Source of the DNA: Roseimicrobium gellanilyticum
GTDB lineage: Bacteria > Verrucomicrobiota > Verrucomicrobiia > Verrucomicrobiales > Verrucomicrobiaceae
Assembly (NCBI RefSeq): GCF_003315205.1
Contig: NZ_QNRR01000019.1
Location: 1-64,000 of the forward strand
Length of the DNA stretch: 64,000 nt
Direction of reading: 5' to 3'
The notes under the pieces were generated by a model. It saw only the letters and a list, made by a program, of their open reading frames with translations. It had not been told where the DNA came from and did no database searches. How positions within the stretch are numbered: position 1 is the first letter of the stretch; each line of letters opens with the position of its first letter. The position numbers were made by a program, and so were the translations under genes. This document shows, one piece after another, positions 24,250 through 31,685 of this stretch.

Positions 24250-25701
24250 ATGCACGAAGCCACCTCCATCGCCAGCCATCGCTTTCCCTGTGCGGGAGGA
24301 CGCTCCCTGTGGACTCCCACGCGACGCGATTTTGTCTACGGTCTCGGCACCAGCGTCGGCAGTGTCGCCTTCTCCACCCTCCTCGCCGCGGAGGAACAGA
24401 AGAAATCCGGACCGCTCGCGCCCAAGGAAGGCCACGTGGAGGCCAAGGCGAAGCGCTGCATCTTCCTCATGATGGAGGGCGGCCCCTCGCACATCGATAC
24501 CTTTGACCCGAAGCCCGCGCTCGCGAAGCAGCACCTGAAGGAATTCACCCGCACGGACAAGCAGCAGTCCGCCATGTCCGGCGGGAAGCGCTACTTCGTG
24601 CAGAGCCCCTTTGAGTTTCGCAAGGCAGGCCAGAGTGGCGCGGACATGTGCACGCTGTGGGAGAACCTGCAGCACGTGGCGGATGACCTCTGCTTCTACC
24701 GCGGCTGCCAGGTGGACTCGGTGAATCACCCCACCGCCATGTACCAGATGAATACCGGCAACCGCTTCGGCGGCGACCCGGCCATCGGCTCATGGACCAC
24801 CTATGGCCTCGGCAGTGTGAATCAGGACCTGCCCGGCTTCGTGGTGCTGCCCGAAGTAAGCTATCCGCAGGGCGGCTCGGCGAACTGGAGCAACGGCTAC
24901 CTGCCTGCCAGTTTCCAAGGCACGCCGCTGCGCGCCAAGGGCTCGCCCATTCTCGACCTGCAACCACCCAAGGGCATCACGCCTGAGCTGCAACGCGCGA
25001 ATCTCGACCTGCTCGCGAAGCTCAATCAAGAGCACCTCGCCGAGCATCCGTGGCATGGCGAACTCTCCGCCCGCATGGAGAACTACGAGCTCGCGTTTCG
25101 CATGCAGATGCAGGTGCCCGGCGTGCTCGACCTCTCCAAGGAAGACCCAAAGACGCTGGAGCAGTACGGCATCGGCAATGACCGCACGGATGCCTTTGGC
25201 CGCAAGTGCCTGCTCGCGCGCAAGCTCGTGGAGCAGGGCGTGCGCTTTGTGCAGCTCTACGCCGGCACGTGGGACAGCCACGACTACATCGAGCGTGCCC
25301 ATGCGAACCTCATCGGCGCCGTGGACAAACCCATCGCCGCCCTCATCGCCGACCTGAAGCAGCGCGGCATGCTGGAAGACACCCTCGTGGTGTGGTGCGG
25401 GGAATTCGGACGCTCCCCGGACAACGGCGTGCGCGGCGGCACCGCGTATGGCCGCGACCACAATCCCAAAGCCATGACCGTCTGGTTCGCCGGCGGCGGA
25501 GTCAAAGCTGGCCACACCATCGGCGCCACGGATGAAACCGGCGCCGAAGCCGTGGAATGCGTGCACCACGTGCGTGATTTGCACGTGACCCTGCTGAGGC
25601 TACTCGGGCTGGATGATAACCGGCTGACGTTTTATCACGCCGGACGCTTCAAGCAGCTGTCGCAGTTTGGCGGGCAGGTGATTAAGGAGCTCATCGCGTA
25701 A
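24250..25701 (+). CDS. DUF1501 protein with twin-arginine leader
   Basis: 483 residues. TRRDFVYGLG followed by a hydrophobic stretch is a Tat-type signal. The DUF1501 body shows RCIFLMMEGGPSHIDTFDPKP, FVVLPEVSYPQGGSANWSNG, VRFVQLYAGTWDSHDYIE and VVWCGEFGRSPDNG, placing it in the alkaline phosphatase/sulfatase-like fold. DUF1501 genes in Verrucomicrobiota and Planctomycetota usually follow a DUF1549/DUF1553 gene with a cytochrome-c-like PSD domain; here no such partner is adjacent. ATG 24250 is favoured because longer forms add Pro-rich leader only. Enzyme activity is unproven for the family. Confidence 0.9.
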   Translation: MHEATSIASHRFPCAGGRSLWTPTRRDFVYGLGTSVGSVAFSTLLAAEEQKKSGPLAPKEGHVEAKAKRCIFLMMEGGPSHIDTFDPKPALAKQHLKEFTRTDKQQSAMSGGKRYFVQSPFEFRKAGQSGADMCTLWENLQHVADDLCFYRGCQVDSVNHPTAMYQMNTGNRFGGDPAIGSWTTYGLGSVNQDLPGFVVLPEVSYPQGGSANWSNGYLPASFQGTPLRAKGSPILDLQPPKGITPELQRANLDLLAKLNQEHLAEHPWHGELSARMENYELAFRMQMQVPGVLDLSKEDPKTLEQYGIGNDRTDAFGRKCLLARKLVEQGVRFVQLYAGTWDSHDYIERAHANLIGAVDKPIAALIADLKQRGMLEDTLVVWCGEFGRSPDNGVRGGTAYGRDHNPKAMTVWFAGGGVKAGHTIGATDETGAEAVECVHHVRDLHVTLLRLLGLDDNRLTFYHAGRFKQLSQFGGQVIKELIA

Positions 25702-25753
25702 TTCTCCGGTGCCTTGCCCGTCATTTTACGTGGCAGGCAGCCGCGTCAAAGGG

Positions 25754-25937
25754 ACGCTTCTGGTTAACCGCAAAGACGCAGAGAGGCAAAGGACGCAAAG
25801 GAGGGAGAGGGTTTGGCGCTGGGTGTGCGATGTGCTTCGCGGTAACAACGTCTCGAAGTAGAGGAGGCAGAGACGCGCAGGTCGCGTGGACGGGTGTCAT
25901 CCAAACTCTTGTACCTTTTTGCGCTTTTTTGCGGCTA
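25754..25937. repeat. GGTTAACCGCAAAG-family element
   Basis: Starts with CTTCTGGTTAACCGCAAAGA and ends TTTTTTGCGGCTAA. Internal GAGGCAGAGACGCGCAGGTC and CATCCAAACTCTTGTACC match the interiors of the elements at 28787-29099 and 29803-30113. It lacks the TTAGGCGT module those copies carry. Confidence 0.75.
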
Positions 25938-26221
25938 ATCCACGACCCCCTCATGGTCGAATACAGTCTGATACATCACCCAAGGTGTCGGTCGCCTGAA
26001 GCTCCCTAACCCTGGTCCCGTTTTGCGGGATCCTGCGCCCCTTCAGGGCGCGGCTGCTGACGATTCCCACGCCGCCATATCTCACCTGCGTTCTCACCTT
26101 CTGCGCCTTTTGCGTTTCATTGCGGTTATCCCCCAACCACACAAACTCCACGCACCGTCCTACTGACTACTGAAATGCCCGAGGTCTCCAGGCCACATCG
26201 CATTCCGCGCGTCTTCTCACC

Positions 26222-26353
26222 CCGATTCCACACGCTAAGCGTTCGCATAGCGATGTTTCTGAGAGACGCTAGCGTAACGCTCAGCGTTCGCTCAGCGTCC
26301 CTTTTGTGAGTCGCTAGCGTGTCGACATCGAATCGCTTAGCGACACGCACCAT
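26222..26353. repeat. CGCTAGCG/AGCGTTCGC-rich palindromic block
   Basis: About 130 bases dense in related 8-9-mers: CGCTAAGCG, TTCGCATAGCGA, CGCTAGCG twice, CGCTCAGCG twice, TCGCTTAGCGA. The two halves can pair imperfectly around a TTTTGTGAG centre. There is no coding potential. It lies just beyond the stop codon of the minus-strand gene at 26378. Confidence 0.65.
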
Positions 26354-26377
26354 CCCGTCCCACACCTGCCTTGCCGC

Positions 26378-27439
26378 CTACTTTTTCTCCTTGGCGGCTG
26401 CGTCCTCCTTCGCCGCGTCTTTCTCAATCCGCTCCATATCGAACAATTGGAACTCCATCATGCGATTGAACACTGGCGAATAGCGATCCCACTGTTCCTT
26501 GGGAGCACCGGAGATCATGACCACACTGATGTCATCACTCCAGAACACGGAGTACATGATGTGGAACCTCCCCTCCTCCATCTCCAGGCAGGTGCGGGTG
26601 AACATGCCCTGCTCCTTCTCCGGGCAGGTGGAGAGGACCTTGCCCTCACCCTCCTGCTTGGCTGCGAGGAAGCCCTGCAAAAATTCCTTCGCGCTCTTTC
26701 CGGTGTTCTCCTTCACCTTGAAGAAGGCCTGGATGCGCACGCCGGTGTCGTAGCTGCCGCCGTTGGAGATGTCCTGCTCGGAGATGGTCCACACGAACTT
26801 GGCGCCCTTGTGCCCCTCCGTGTAGTGCCAGGCTTTGGGCTTGGTGATCTTGCCACCGAGCGGTTCGAGTATCTGCTCCACATACTCCACCGTGGTTGCT
26901 TTCGTCGCGGCCTTCTGCGCATCCGTATCCGGCCAGACGAGGGCGAGGATTTCATCCGGAGTTTCGAGGTCCTTCTTCGCCTTCGTCGCGGCCTCCTCCC
27001 ACTCCGCCGGCATGGGCGGGCCATCGCTGTTTTTTCCCTCCGCCTTTGCGGTGGCTTCATCCGAAATGCCGATGATCACCGGTCCTTCCTTCACTGCCAT
27101 CGCGGGCACGGCTTCCAGCTTCTTCTTCAAAGGTTCGATGCGGGCAGTCTCCTTCGCGTCTGGTGTGACGAACCACACACGCGATGTCTTGCCGGGCTTC
27201 ACCGCTGCCAACACGTAGAAGGGCGGTTTCGGCCTTGCCTCCTTCGTGAAGTACTCATGACACGCTGCCTCGAGGGCTTGCGCATACGTCGCCAGTTCCT
27301 TGACATCCGGCGCACGCGCCTCCAGCACATCTTCCGTCTGATACAAGATGACGCCGCCCGTCTTGAAGCCATCAGCTCCATGAGTGATGCCGGCCAGCGT
27401 GGTGACAAGAGCAAGGACGAGTGAGGCGAGCTTTTTCAT
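26378..27439 (-). CDS. Secreted hypothetical protein
   Basis: 353 residues with a clear signal peptide (LASLVLALVTTLAGITHGA). The mature part is rich in Lys, Glu and Ala, with a Trp-rich C-terminal region (FVWTISEQDISNGGSYDTG, FHIMYSVFWSDDISVVMISG) and a charged Lys/Ala/Glu tail. I recognise no family. It is monocistronic by position; the 104-base gap upstream separates it from another minus-strand gene. Probably periplasmic. Confidence 0.7.
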   Translation of the reverse strand: MKKLASLVLALVTTLAGITHGADGFKTGGVILYQTEDVLEARAPDVKELATYAQALEAACHEYFTKEARPKPPFYVLAAVKPGKTSRVWFVTPDAKETARIEPLKKKLEAVPAMAVKEGPVIIGISDEATAKAEGKNSDGPPMPAEWEEAATKAKKDLETPDEILALVWPDTDAQKAATKATTVEYVEQILEPLGGKITKPKAWHYTEGHKGAKFVWTISEQDISNGGSYDTGVRIQAFFKVKENTGKSAKEFLQGFLAAKQEGEGKVLSTCPEKEQGMFTRTCLEMEEGRFHIMYSVFWSDDISVVMISGAPKEQWDRYSPVFNRMMEFQLFDMERIEKDAAKEDAAAKEKK

Positions 27440-27543
27440 GCTGCGAAGGGTTTGCGCAAGGCAAACTCAATCGGGAATCGCAAGGTTTAGCCAGCTCTTT
27501 TAGGCAGCACCAATGAGTCCACTCAGTCGGCAGGGCAGCGCCA

Positions 27544-27849
27544 CTATCGCGTAAACCCACGCCATCTCGCAGCGAGGTGGTGCCCCCACAGAGTAAGCAT
27601 GGCCGCCCAGATGGTTCCCGCCAATGCCGCAACCACTTTTACCAGGGACACATCTTCCCCGAGAAATCGTGAAATCCCCAGATGCAGGACTGCATACAAG
27701 GGGAAGCCGACAGATGCGATCATCAGCCATCGGCGCGTCTTCAGATAGTGTTCCCTGCCTCCCAGCACCTGGTGCCAGCAACTCACCTGGATGAGAAACA
27801 CGGTGGCAGAGGCGGCAAGCACCAGCGCGGTAATTCCAAAAACTTCCAT
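27544..27849 (-). CDS. Small membrane protein with three helices
   Basis: 101 residues with hydrophobic segments near 3-24 (FGITALVLAASATVFLIQV), 41-58 (RWLMIASVGFPLYAVLHLG) and 70-90 (VVAALAGTIWAAMLTLWG). I chose ATG 27849; the frame stays open much further upstream, but that extension is polar, compositionally different and overlaps the divergent gene. Function unknown. Confidence 0.6.
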   Translation of the reverse strand: MEVFGITALVLAASATVFLIQVSCWHQVLGGREHYLKTRRWLMIASVGFPLYAVLHLGISRFLGEDVSLVKVVAALAGTIWAAMLTLWGHHLAARWRGFTR

Positions 27850-28041
27850 GTCACGAGCGGCTGAAGATTGAGCAGGCTGTTTCAAGTTCATAGACCCAAA
27901 CGCCCTGTCCGTCGAGCCTGTTCCCCAGGGAATGGCGGTCTCCACCGGAGTGTCGCGTTTCATCCGGCAGATGAAAGTCGGCCCAGTGCCGCCCGTATCC
28001 CAAGCGTGACTCCCCTGCCCCATTTGCTTTTGAAGAAAGCA

Positions 28042-28776
28042 ATGAAGCTGACACATGGCGCCCTGTGCGGCATGGCGATAGCCCTTATGACGGCTCAGGG
28101 AGCCGAGATGCCACCTGAGACTCCGGCTGTGGAAGGTGACGCAGATCTGCCACAACCGCTGAAGAGCGAGGCCTTCGAGGGCCTGCTGGCGAACTCTCCC
28201 TTCACCCGGTCACTGGGCATTTCCGATTCCCTCATCCTCACGGGTGTGGCCCGCTTCAACAACGAGGTGCACGCCACGCTCATGGATACGCAGACCATGG
28301 AATCGCACGTGGTCACCAAGACGCCGAACCGCGAGGGCTGGCAGTTGATTGCCATCGGCGGCGACCCGGCGCAGATGCACACCTGGACGGCGAAGATTCA
28401 AATGCAGGGTGGTCAAATCACCGTCATCCGCTATCAGAAGCCACCGCCCAAGCCGACGCGCTCCGGCTCAAGTCCCGGCGGCTCCGGTGGAGGCCCCGGC
28501 GGCAGTGGACCCAATGGCAGCCCACGCCCGCTCAACACCGCCGAGGTCGAGGAAGCGAAGAAGGCCGCTGTGAACTACAAGGAAGGCTTCACCTCCGATG
28601 GCTACCCACGCCAGCCCCCACCCGAGATGGTGGAGAAGCTCTCCCGCCTGAGCGTACAACAGCGCGAGGACATCAACCGCCAGATGATTGGCATCCGCAA
28701 CACAGGCATGGGCATGGAGGAACGGAGGCGCATCTACGAGAACATGGTGGACCGTGCGAGTGGCCGCGGACGGTGA
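28042..28776 (+). CDS. Secreted hypothetical protein with Gly/Pro linker
   Basis: About 244 residues. Signal peptide (GALCGMAIALMTAQGAE), a folded domain to about 135 (FEGLLANSPFTRSLGISDSLILTG, WQLIAIGGD), a Pro/Gly/Ser linker with GGSGGGPGGSG, and a helical charged C-terminus (VEKLSRLSVQQREDINRQM). The first domain resembles small verrucomicrobial secreted proteins of unknown function. ATG 28042 is followed directly by the signal peptide. Its stop codon lies eleven bases before the left arm of the long inverted repeat at 28787. Confidence 0.72.
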   Translation: MKLTHGALCGMAIALMTAQGAEMPPETPAVEGDADLPQPLKSEAFEGLLANSPFTRSLGISDSLILTGVARFNNEVHATLMDTQTMESHVVTKTPNREGWQLIAIGGDPAQMHTWTAKIQMQGGQITVIRYQKPPPKPTRSGSSPGGSGGGPGGSGPNGSPRPLNTAEVEEAKKAAVNYKEGFTSDGYPRQPPPEMVEKLSRLSVQQREDINRQMIGIRNTGMGMEERRRIYENMVDRASGRGR

Positions 28777-28786
28777 GATTGGGTGA

Positions 28787-29099
28787 AACGCAAAGCAGCA
28801 GAGCAGCAAAGAAACTGAAGGAGGTTAGGCGTCCCCGCCTGACAGCGGGCGTTAGGCGTCTCGCCTGACCGACACTCCGCTCACCACTCGCTCTTCACCT
28901 TGCATGGCCGATTCTAGTTAACCGCAAAGAAGCAGAGAGGCAAAGGACGCAGAGGATGGAGTGGGTTTGGGTGCAGGGGACAGGATGCGTGCAGTGAGGT
29001 GGCCACGTCTCGATGCAGAGGTGGCAAAGACGCGCAGGTCTCGTGGATGAGTGCTATCCAAACTCTTGTGCCTTTTTGCGTTTTTTTGCGGCTAACCCT
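28787..29099. repeat. Left arm of a 310-bp long inverted repeat
   Basis: Runs from AACGCAAAGCAGCAGAGCAG to TTTTTTGCGGCTAACCC and is the near-exact reverse complement of 29803-30113, apart from a diverged stretch of about 30 bases in the middle. It is modular: an AACGCAAAGCAGC start, two TTAGGCGT...CGCCTGAC hairpins, then a GTTAACCGCAAAG element like that at 25754-25937. Together with its partner it brackets the gene at 29155-29658. Confidence 0.85.
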
Positions 29100-29154
29100 T
29101 CAGTAGGATGCATCCAGCAGTCTTCCTACCCGCCCATCATCCCACACACCCCAC

Positions 29155-29658
29155 TCACGGCGTACGCGGTACTTCAATCTCAGCCGTACCCCACCTGCCC
29201 TGGTCGTGAAGAAGGCTCGCGGGAGCCATCCCGAACATCGACCGCACCTTCCACCAGTACCCATCGAGCGTCGGCAGCCACGGAGGCATCCATTCATAGC
29301 AGTACACGGGATTGCCACGGCTCAAGCTCGCCACGCTGACCGTGCCACCGGTGGTGTAGGACTTCCCCGGCTCGAGCACCATGGGCATCAGATCATCCAG
29401 ATTATCGGTGGTGACCGCGAAACCCGCAGGCCTCGGCTCTGCCTCGTACACGCCCCACCTGGCAAGCAGCAGCACCGCATCGCGGGACTCGTTGCGCACT
29501 TCCAATCGCACCACCGTGTACGCGCCTTCAGGGATGACCTTCGTCACGCGGGCACGCAGTGGGTTCTGCATGGTGAGGGGGCGGAGAACCACATACAGCA
29601 CTGCTACAAAAAGCAGTCCAAGCGTGATGAAGAGAAGTGTCTTGAACTTGGAACTCAT
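29155..29658 (-). CDS. Membrane-anchored hypothetical protein lying between long inverted repeats
   Basis: 167 residues. One N-terminal membrane helix (LLFITLGLLFVAVLYVVL), then a small extracytoplasmic domain (VVRLEVRNESRDAVLLLARWG, GGTVSVASLSRGNPVYCYEWMP). It has no recognised family. The ATG at 29658 is chosen because the helix follows at once; the longer frame to 29850 would read through a repeat. It is the only gene inside the 28787-30113 inverted-repeat structure, so it could be cargo of a composite element, but no transposase is present. Confidence 0.65.
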   Translation of the reverse strand: MSSKFKTLLFITLGLLFVAVLYVVLRPLTMQNPLRARVTKVIPEGAYTVVRLEVRNESRDAVLLLARWGVYEAEPRPAGFAVTTDNLDDLMPMVLEPGKSYTTGGTVSVASLSRGNPVYCYEWMPPWLPTLDGYWWKVRSMFGMAPASLLHDQGRWGTAEIEVPRTP

Positions 29659-29735
29659 CGCATGGGCACATGTGGGATGGCCAGCACACGCGCAGCCTAT
29701 CGGTTCACGAGGCAACTGCCAAGCAGCCATGACAG

Positions 29736-29786
29736 GCGGGTAAGAAAACCCGCCAACCACTGTCCGGTCAGGAGACCCGACTTCCT
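29736..29786. repeat. 51-bp dispersed repeat, copy 2
   Basis: Same orientation and same length as 10251-10301, with about three differences. It contains the hairpin GCGGGTAAGAAAACCCGC and the invariant CCACTGTCCGGTCAGGAGAC. It sits 17 bases inside the right arm of the long inverted repeat. Confidence 0.8.
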
Positions 29787-29802
29787 GCCGTAGCATCGAC
29801 TG

Positions 29803-30113
29803 AGGGTTAGCCGCCAAAAAACGCAAGAGGCACAAGAGTTTGGATAGCACTCATCCACGAGACCTGCGCGTCTTTGCCACCTCTGCATCGAGACGTGGCC
29901 ACCTCACTGCACGTCGAGCGTCCCACCAGCCACCCCCACTCCATCCTCTGCGTCCTTTGCCTCTCTGCCCCTTTGCGGTTAACTTGAATCGGCCTTGCAA
30001 GGTGAAGAGCGAGTGGTGAGCGGAGTGTCGGTCAGGCGAGACGCCTAACGCCCGCTGTCAGGCGGGGACGCCTAACCTCCTTCAGTTTCTTTGCTGCTCT
30101 GCTGCTTTGCGTT
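29803..30113. repeat. Right arm of the 310-bp long inverted repeat
   Basis: Reverse complement of 28787-29099. It ends with TTTGCTGCTCTGCTGCTTTG, seven bases before the stop codon of the LacI gene, so both arms abut the 3' ends of flanking genes. Confidence 0.85.
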
Positions 30114-30119
30114 AAAACC

Positions 30120-31166
30120 TCACCCGCTTCCGCATACACTGTCCCCTTCCATCCACGCCGGAGGGATGAGAATCTGCCGGGGCACTTCGGGTACGCCGCG
30201 CTCGTGTTGCAGGAGTTGCGTGGCCACCAGATCCACGCCGGCGGCGGCGACTTCATCCCGACGCTGGTAGATGCCTGCGAGGCCTTTCATGCGGTGGGTC
30301 CAATCGTGCACCACGAGGCCGATGTCTTCTGGGATGCGCAGGCCCAGTTGCTTCAGCCAGTCGGGGACATAGGTGTCAAAGGAGATGAGCGCGTCGGGCT
30401 GGTGCGTCTTCATCCACTCCTTGAAGACGGAGGCGCACTTGCGCAGGTCGTTGTGCGGGAAGAGCAGGATGGGCACACGACTACTCTTCGGCATGCTCTG
30501 CTGGAAGAACAGCATGGCGCCGCTGTAGGCGTGCTCGGCGCGGTCATCCACCCAGCGCGTGACGGCGAGGCCGATGCGCTTGTACCCGCGCGCGGCGAGC
30601 TGCGTCGTGGCCATCTGCACGCCGAGCGTCATGTTCCCCGCAGCGCGATGCAGCGAGGGCTGCTTCAGGCCATAACCAAAGGTCACGGCAGCAAAGGGCG
30701 CGTAGTCCATCTGTGCGCACAGCATCTGCGAGGACTGCGGGGAGACAATCAGGCCCTCAATGCCCCGCGCCTGCAGCACCTTGCCCAGTCGTGCGGGCGT
30801 CATGCCATCCCGCCCCATCCAGAACTCCTCCGCGTAGTAGCCGTGCTTCTCGGCGCGATTGCGGATATCGCCAATGGATACATACTGATACGCTGTATCA
30901 TGCAGCGCATCCTGCGGCGTGCCCTCCCGCACCACGGCCAGCACGGCGCGCACCTTCGGAGCCTTCCGGCTGCGCACCATGGTCATCATGCGCGCGAGAT
31001 GCGGGTCCGGCTGGTACTTCAGCGCCCGCGCCGCCTGCATCACCTTCTTCTTCGCGGCCTCCGACACACGGGGTGAATTCCGCAGCACGCGGGACACGGT
31101 CATGGCAGACACGCCGGCGCGTGTGGCGATGTCTTGCAGGCTGACAGCGGCGTTGGCTGAGGACAT
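30120..31166 (-). CDS. LacI-family transcriptional regulator
   Basis: 348 residues. N-terminal DNA-binding domain with VSLQDIATRAGVSAMTVSRVLRN (split here from the following SPRVSEAAKKKVMQAA hinge region), then a periplasmic-binding-protein-like effector domain (GIEGLIVSPQSSQ, GYKRIGLAVTRW, PDALISFDTYVPDWLKQLGLRIPEDIGLVVHDW). It is divergent from the three-sialidase operon, with 519 bases between the starts containing a nested palindrome at 31556-31579. By analogy it should repress the sialidase genes and be released by a product of glycan breakdown; that is inference. Confidence 0.92.
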   Translation of the reverse strand: MSSANAAVSLQDIATRAGVSAMTVSRVLRNSPRVSEAAKKKVMQAARALKYQPDPHLARMMTMVRSRKAPKVRAVLAVVREGTPQDALHDTAYQYVSIGDIRNRAEKHGYYAEEFWMGRDGMTPARLGKVLQARGIEGLIVSPQSSQMLCAQMDYAPFAAVTFGYGLKQPSLHRAAGNMTLGVQMATTQLAARGYKRIGLAVTRWVDDRAEHAYSGAMLFFQQSMPKSSRVPILLFPHNDLRKCASVFKEWMKTHQPDALISFDTYVPDWLKQLGLRIPEDIGLVVHDWTHRMKGLAGIYQRRDEVAAAGVDLVATQLLQHERGVPEVPRQILIPPAWMEGDSVCGSG

Positions 31167-31190
31167 AGGGGCTAATTTAATCTGGAGCTA

Positions 31191-31470
31191 GATGCTCTGT
31201 CCCGGAGGGACAACGGCTGGTAGCCGGTCGGTGAAGCGAGTCTAGACGAGCGCAACCACCGGATCATGATGACAAAAGATGCTTCCGTCCCGGATGGGAC
31301 GGCGGAAGGTCGTCGCAGGGCCGATGAAGGTCCATTACTACGCTGCACCCTTTCCGGCGTGCCCTCCGGGACGCCATCACGTTCTCGTGGGAGTTCCGGT
31401 GGTTGCGGTCGCTGAGGCTCCCTCCACCGACCGGCTACCAGCCGCGCTCCCTCCGGGAGCAAGCTTCGAA
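31191..31470. repeat. 280-bp REP-like element, copy 1
   Basis: A long imperfect palindrome marked by GTCCCGGAGGGAC, GGTAGCCGGTCGGTGAAG, GTCCCGGATGGGACGG and CTCCCTCCGGGAGC. Its reverse complement matches 36643-36927 in order and spacing. It occupies more than half of the LacI/sialidase intergenic region. One minus frame is open across it, giving about 105 residues, but this is the repeat and not a gene. Confidence 0.85.
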
Positions 31471-31555
31471 CTGAGTAGGTGGCGCACATGAGGTGTTCTT
31501 TGTGTGAGGATTCAAGTCAGCGCCCACAGTCGCAGTGGGTCCAGCAGTGGCCATG

Positions 31556-31579
31556 GGATGTTACCATAACATGACATCC
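31556..31579. promoter_or_regulatory. Candidate LacI operator (nested palindromes)
   Basis: ATGTTA-CCA-TAACAT (31558-31572) is a perfect 15-base palindrome, and GGATGT (31556-31561) with ACATCC (31574-31579) forms a second, overlapping one. It lies 114 bases before the first sialidase start and outside the repeat element, in the shared upstream region of the LacI gene. Binding is inferred from position only. Confidence 0.45.
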
Positions 31580-31685
31580 GTGTTCTTCTCAAGAAATTCA
31601 ACCCGCACAATCCCGTAACCACTCCACGCACCTGCACTCCGCTCCATTCCGTCTGTTTGTCTCACTCGCTTCCTTTCGCACCGGC

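Larger units (their letters stand above)
25702..26377. other. 676-base gene-free region with repeats
   Basis: Between the DUF1501 gene and the convergent hypothetical at 26378. It contains one module of the GGTTAACCGCAAAG family (25754-25937), a small hairpin near 26018-26032 (GGTCCCG...CGGGATCC), a further TTTTGCGTTTCATTGCGG end near 26108, and the CGCTAGCG-rich palindromic block at 26222-26353. No coding frame is convincing. Confidence 0.6.

Noticed and set aside
28787-30113. Insertion sequence or complete composite transposon
   Set aside because: There is no transposase, and the arms do not carry terminal sequences of a known IS family; kept only as an inverted-repeat structure.
31172-31489. 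A 105-residue minus-strand protein in the LacI/sialidase gap
   Set aside because: The frame is a translation of the REP-like element; the same residues appear in the sialidase tail because the DNA is the same repeat.
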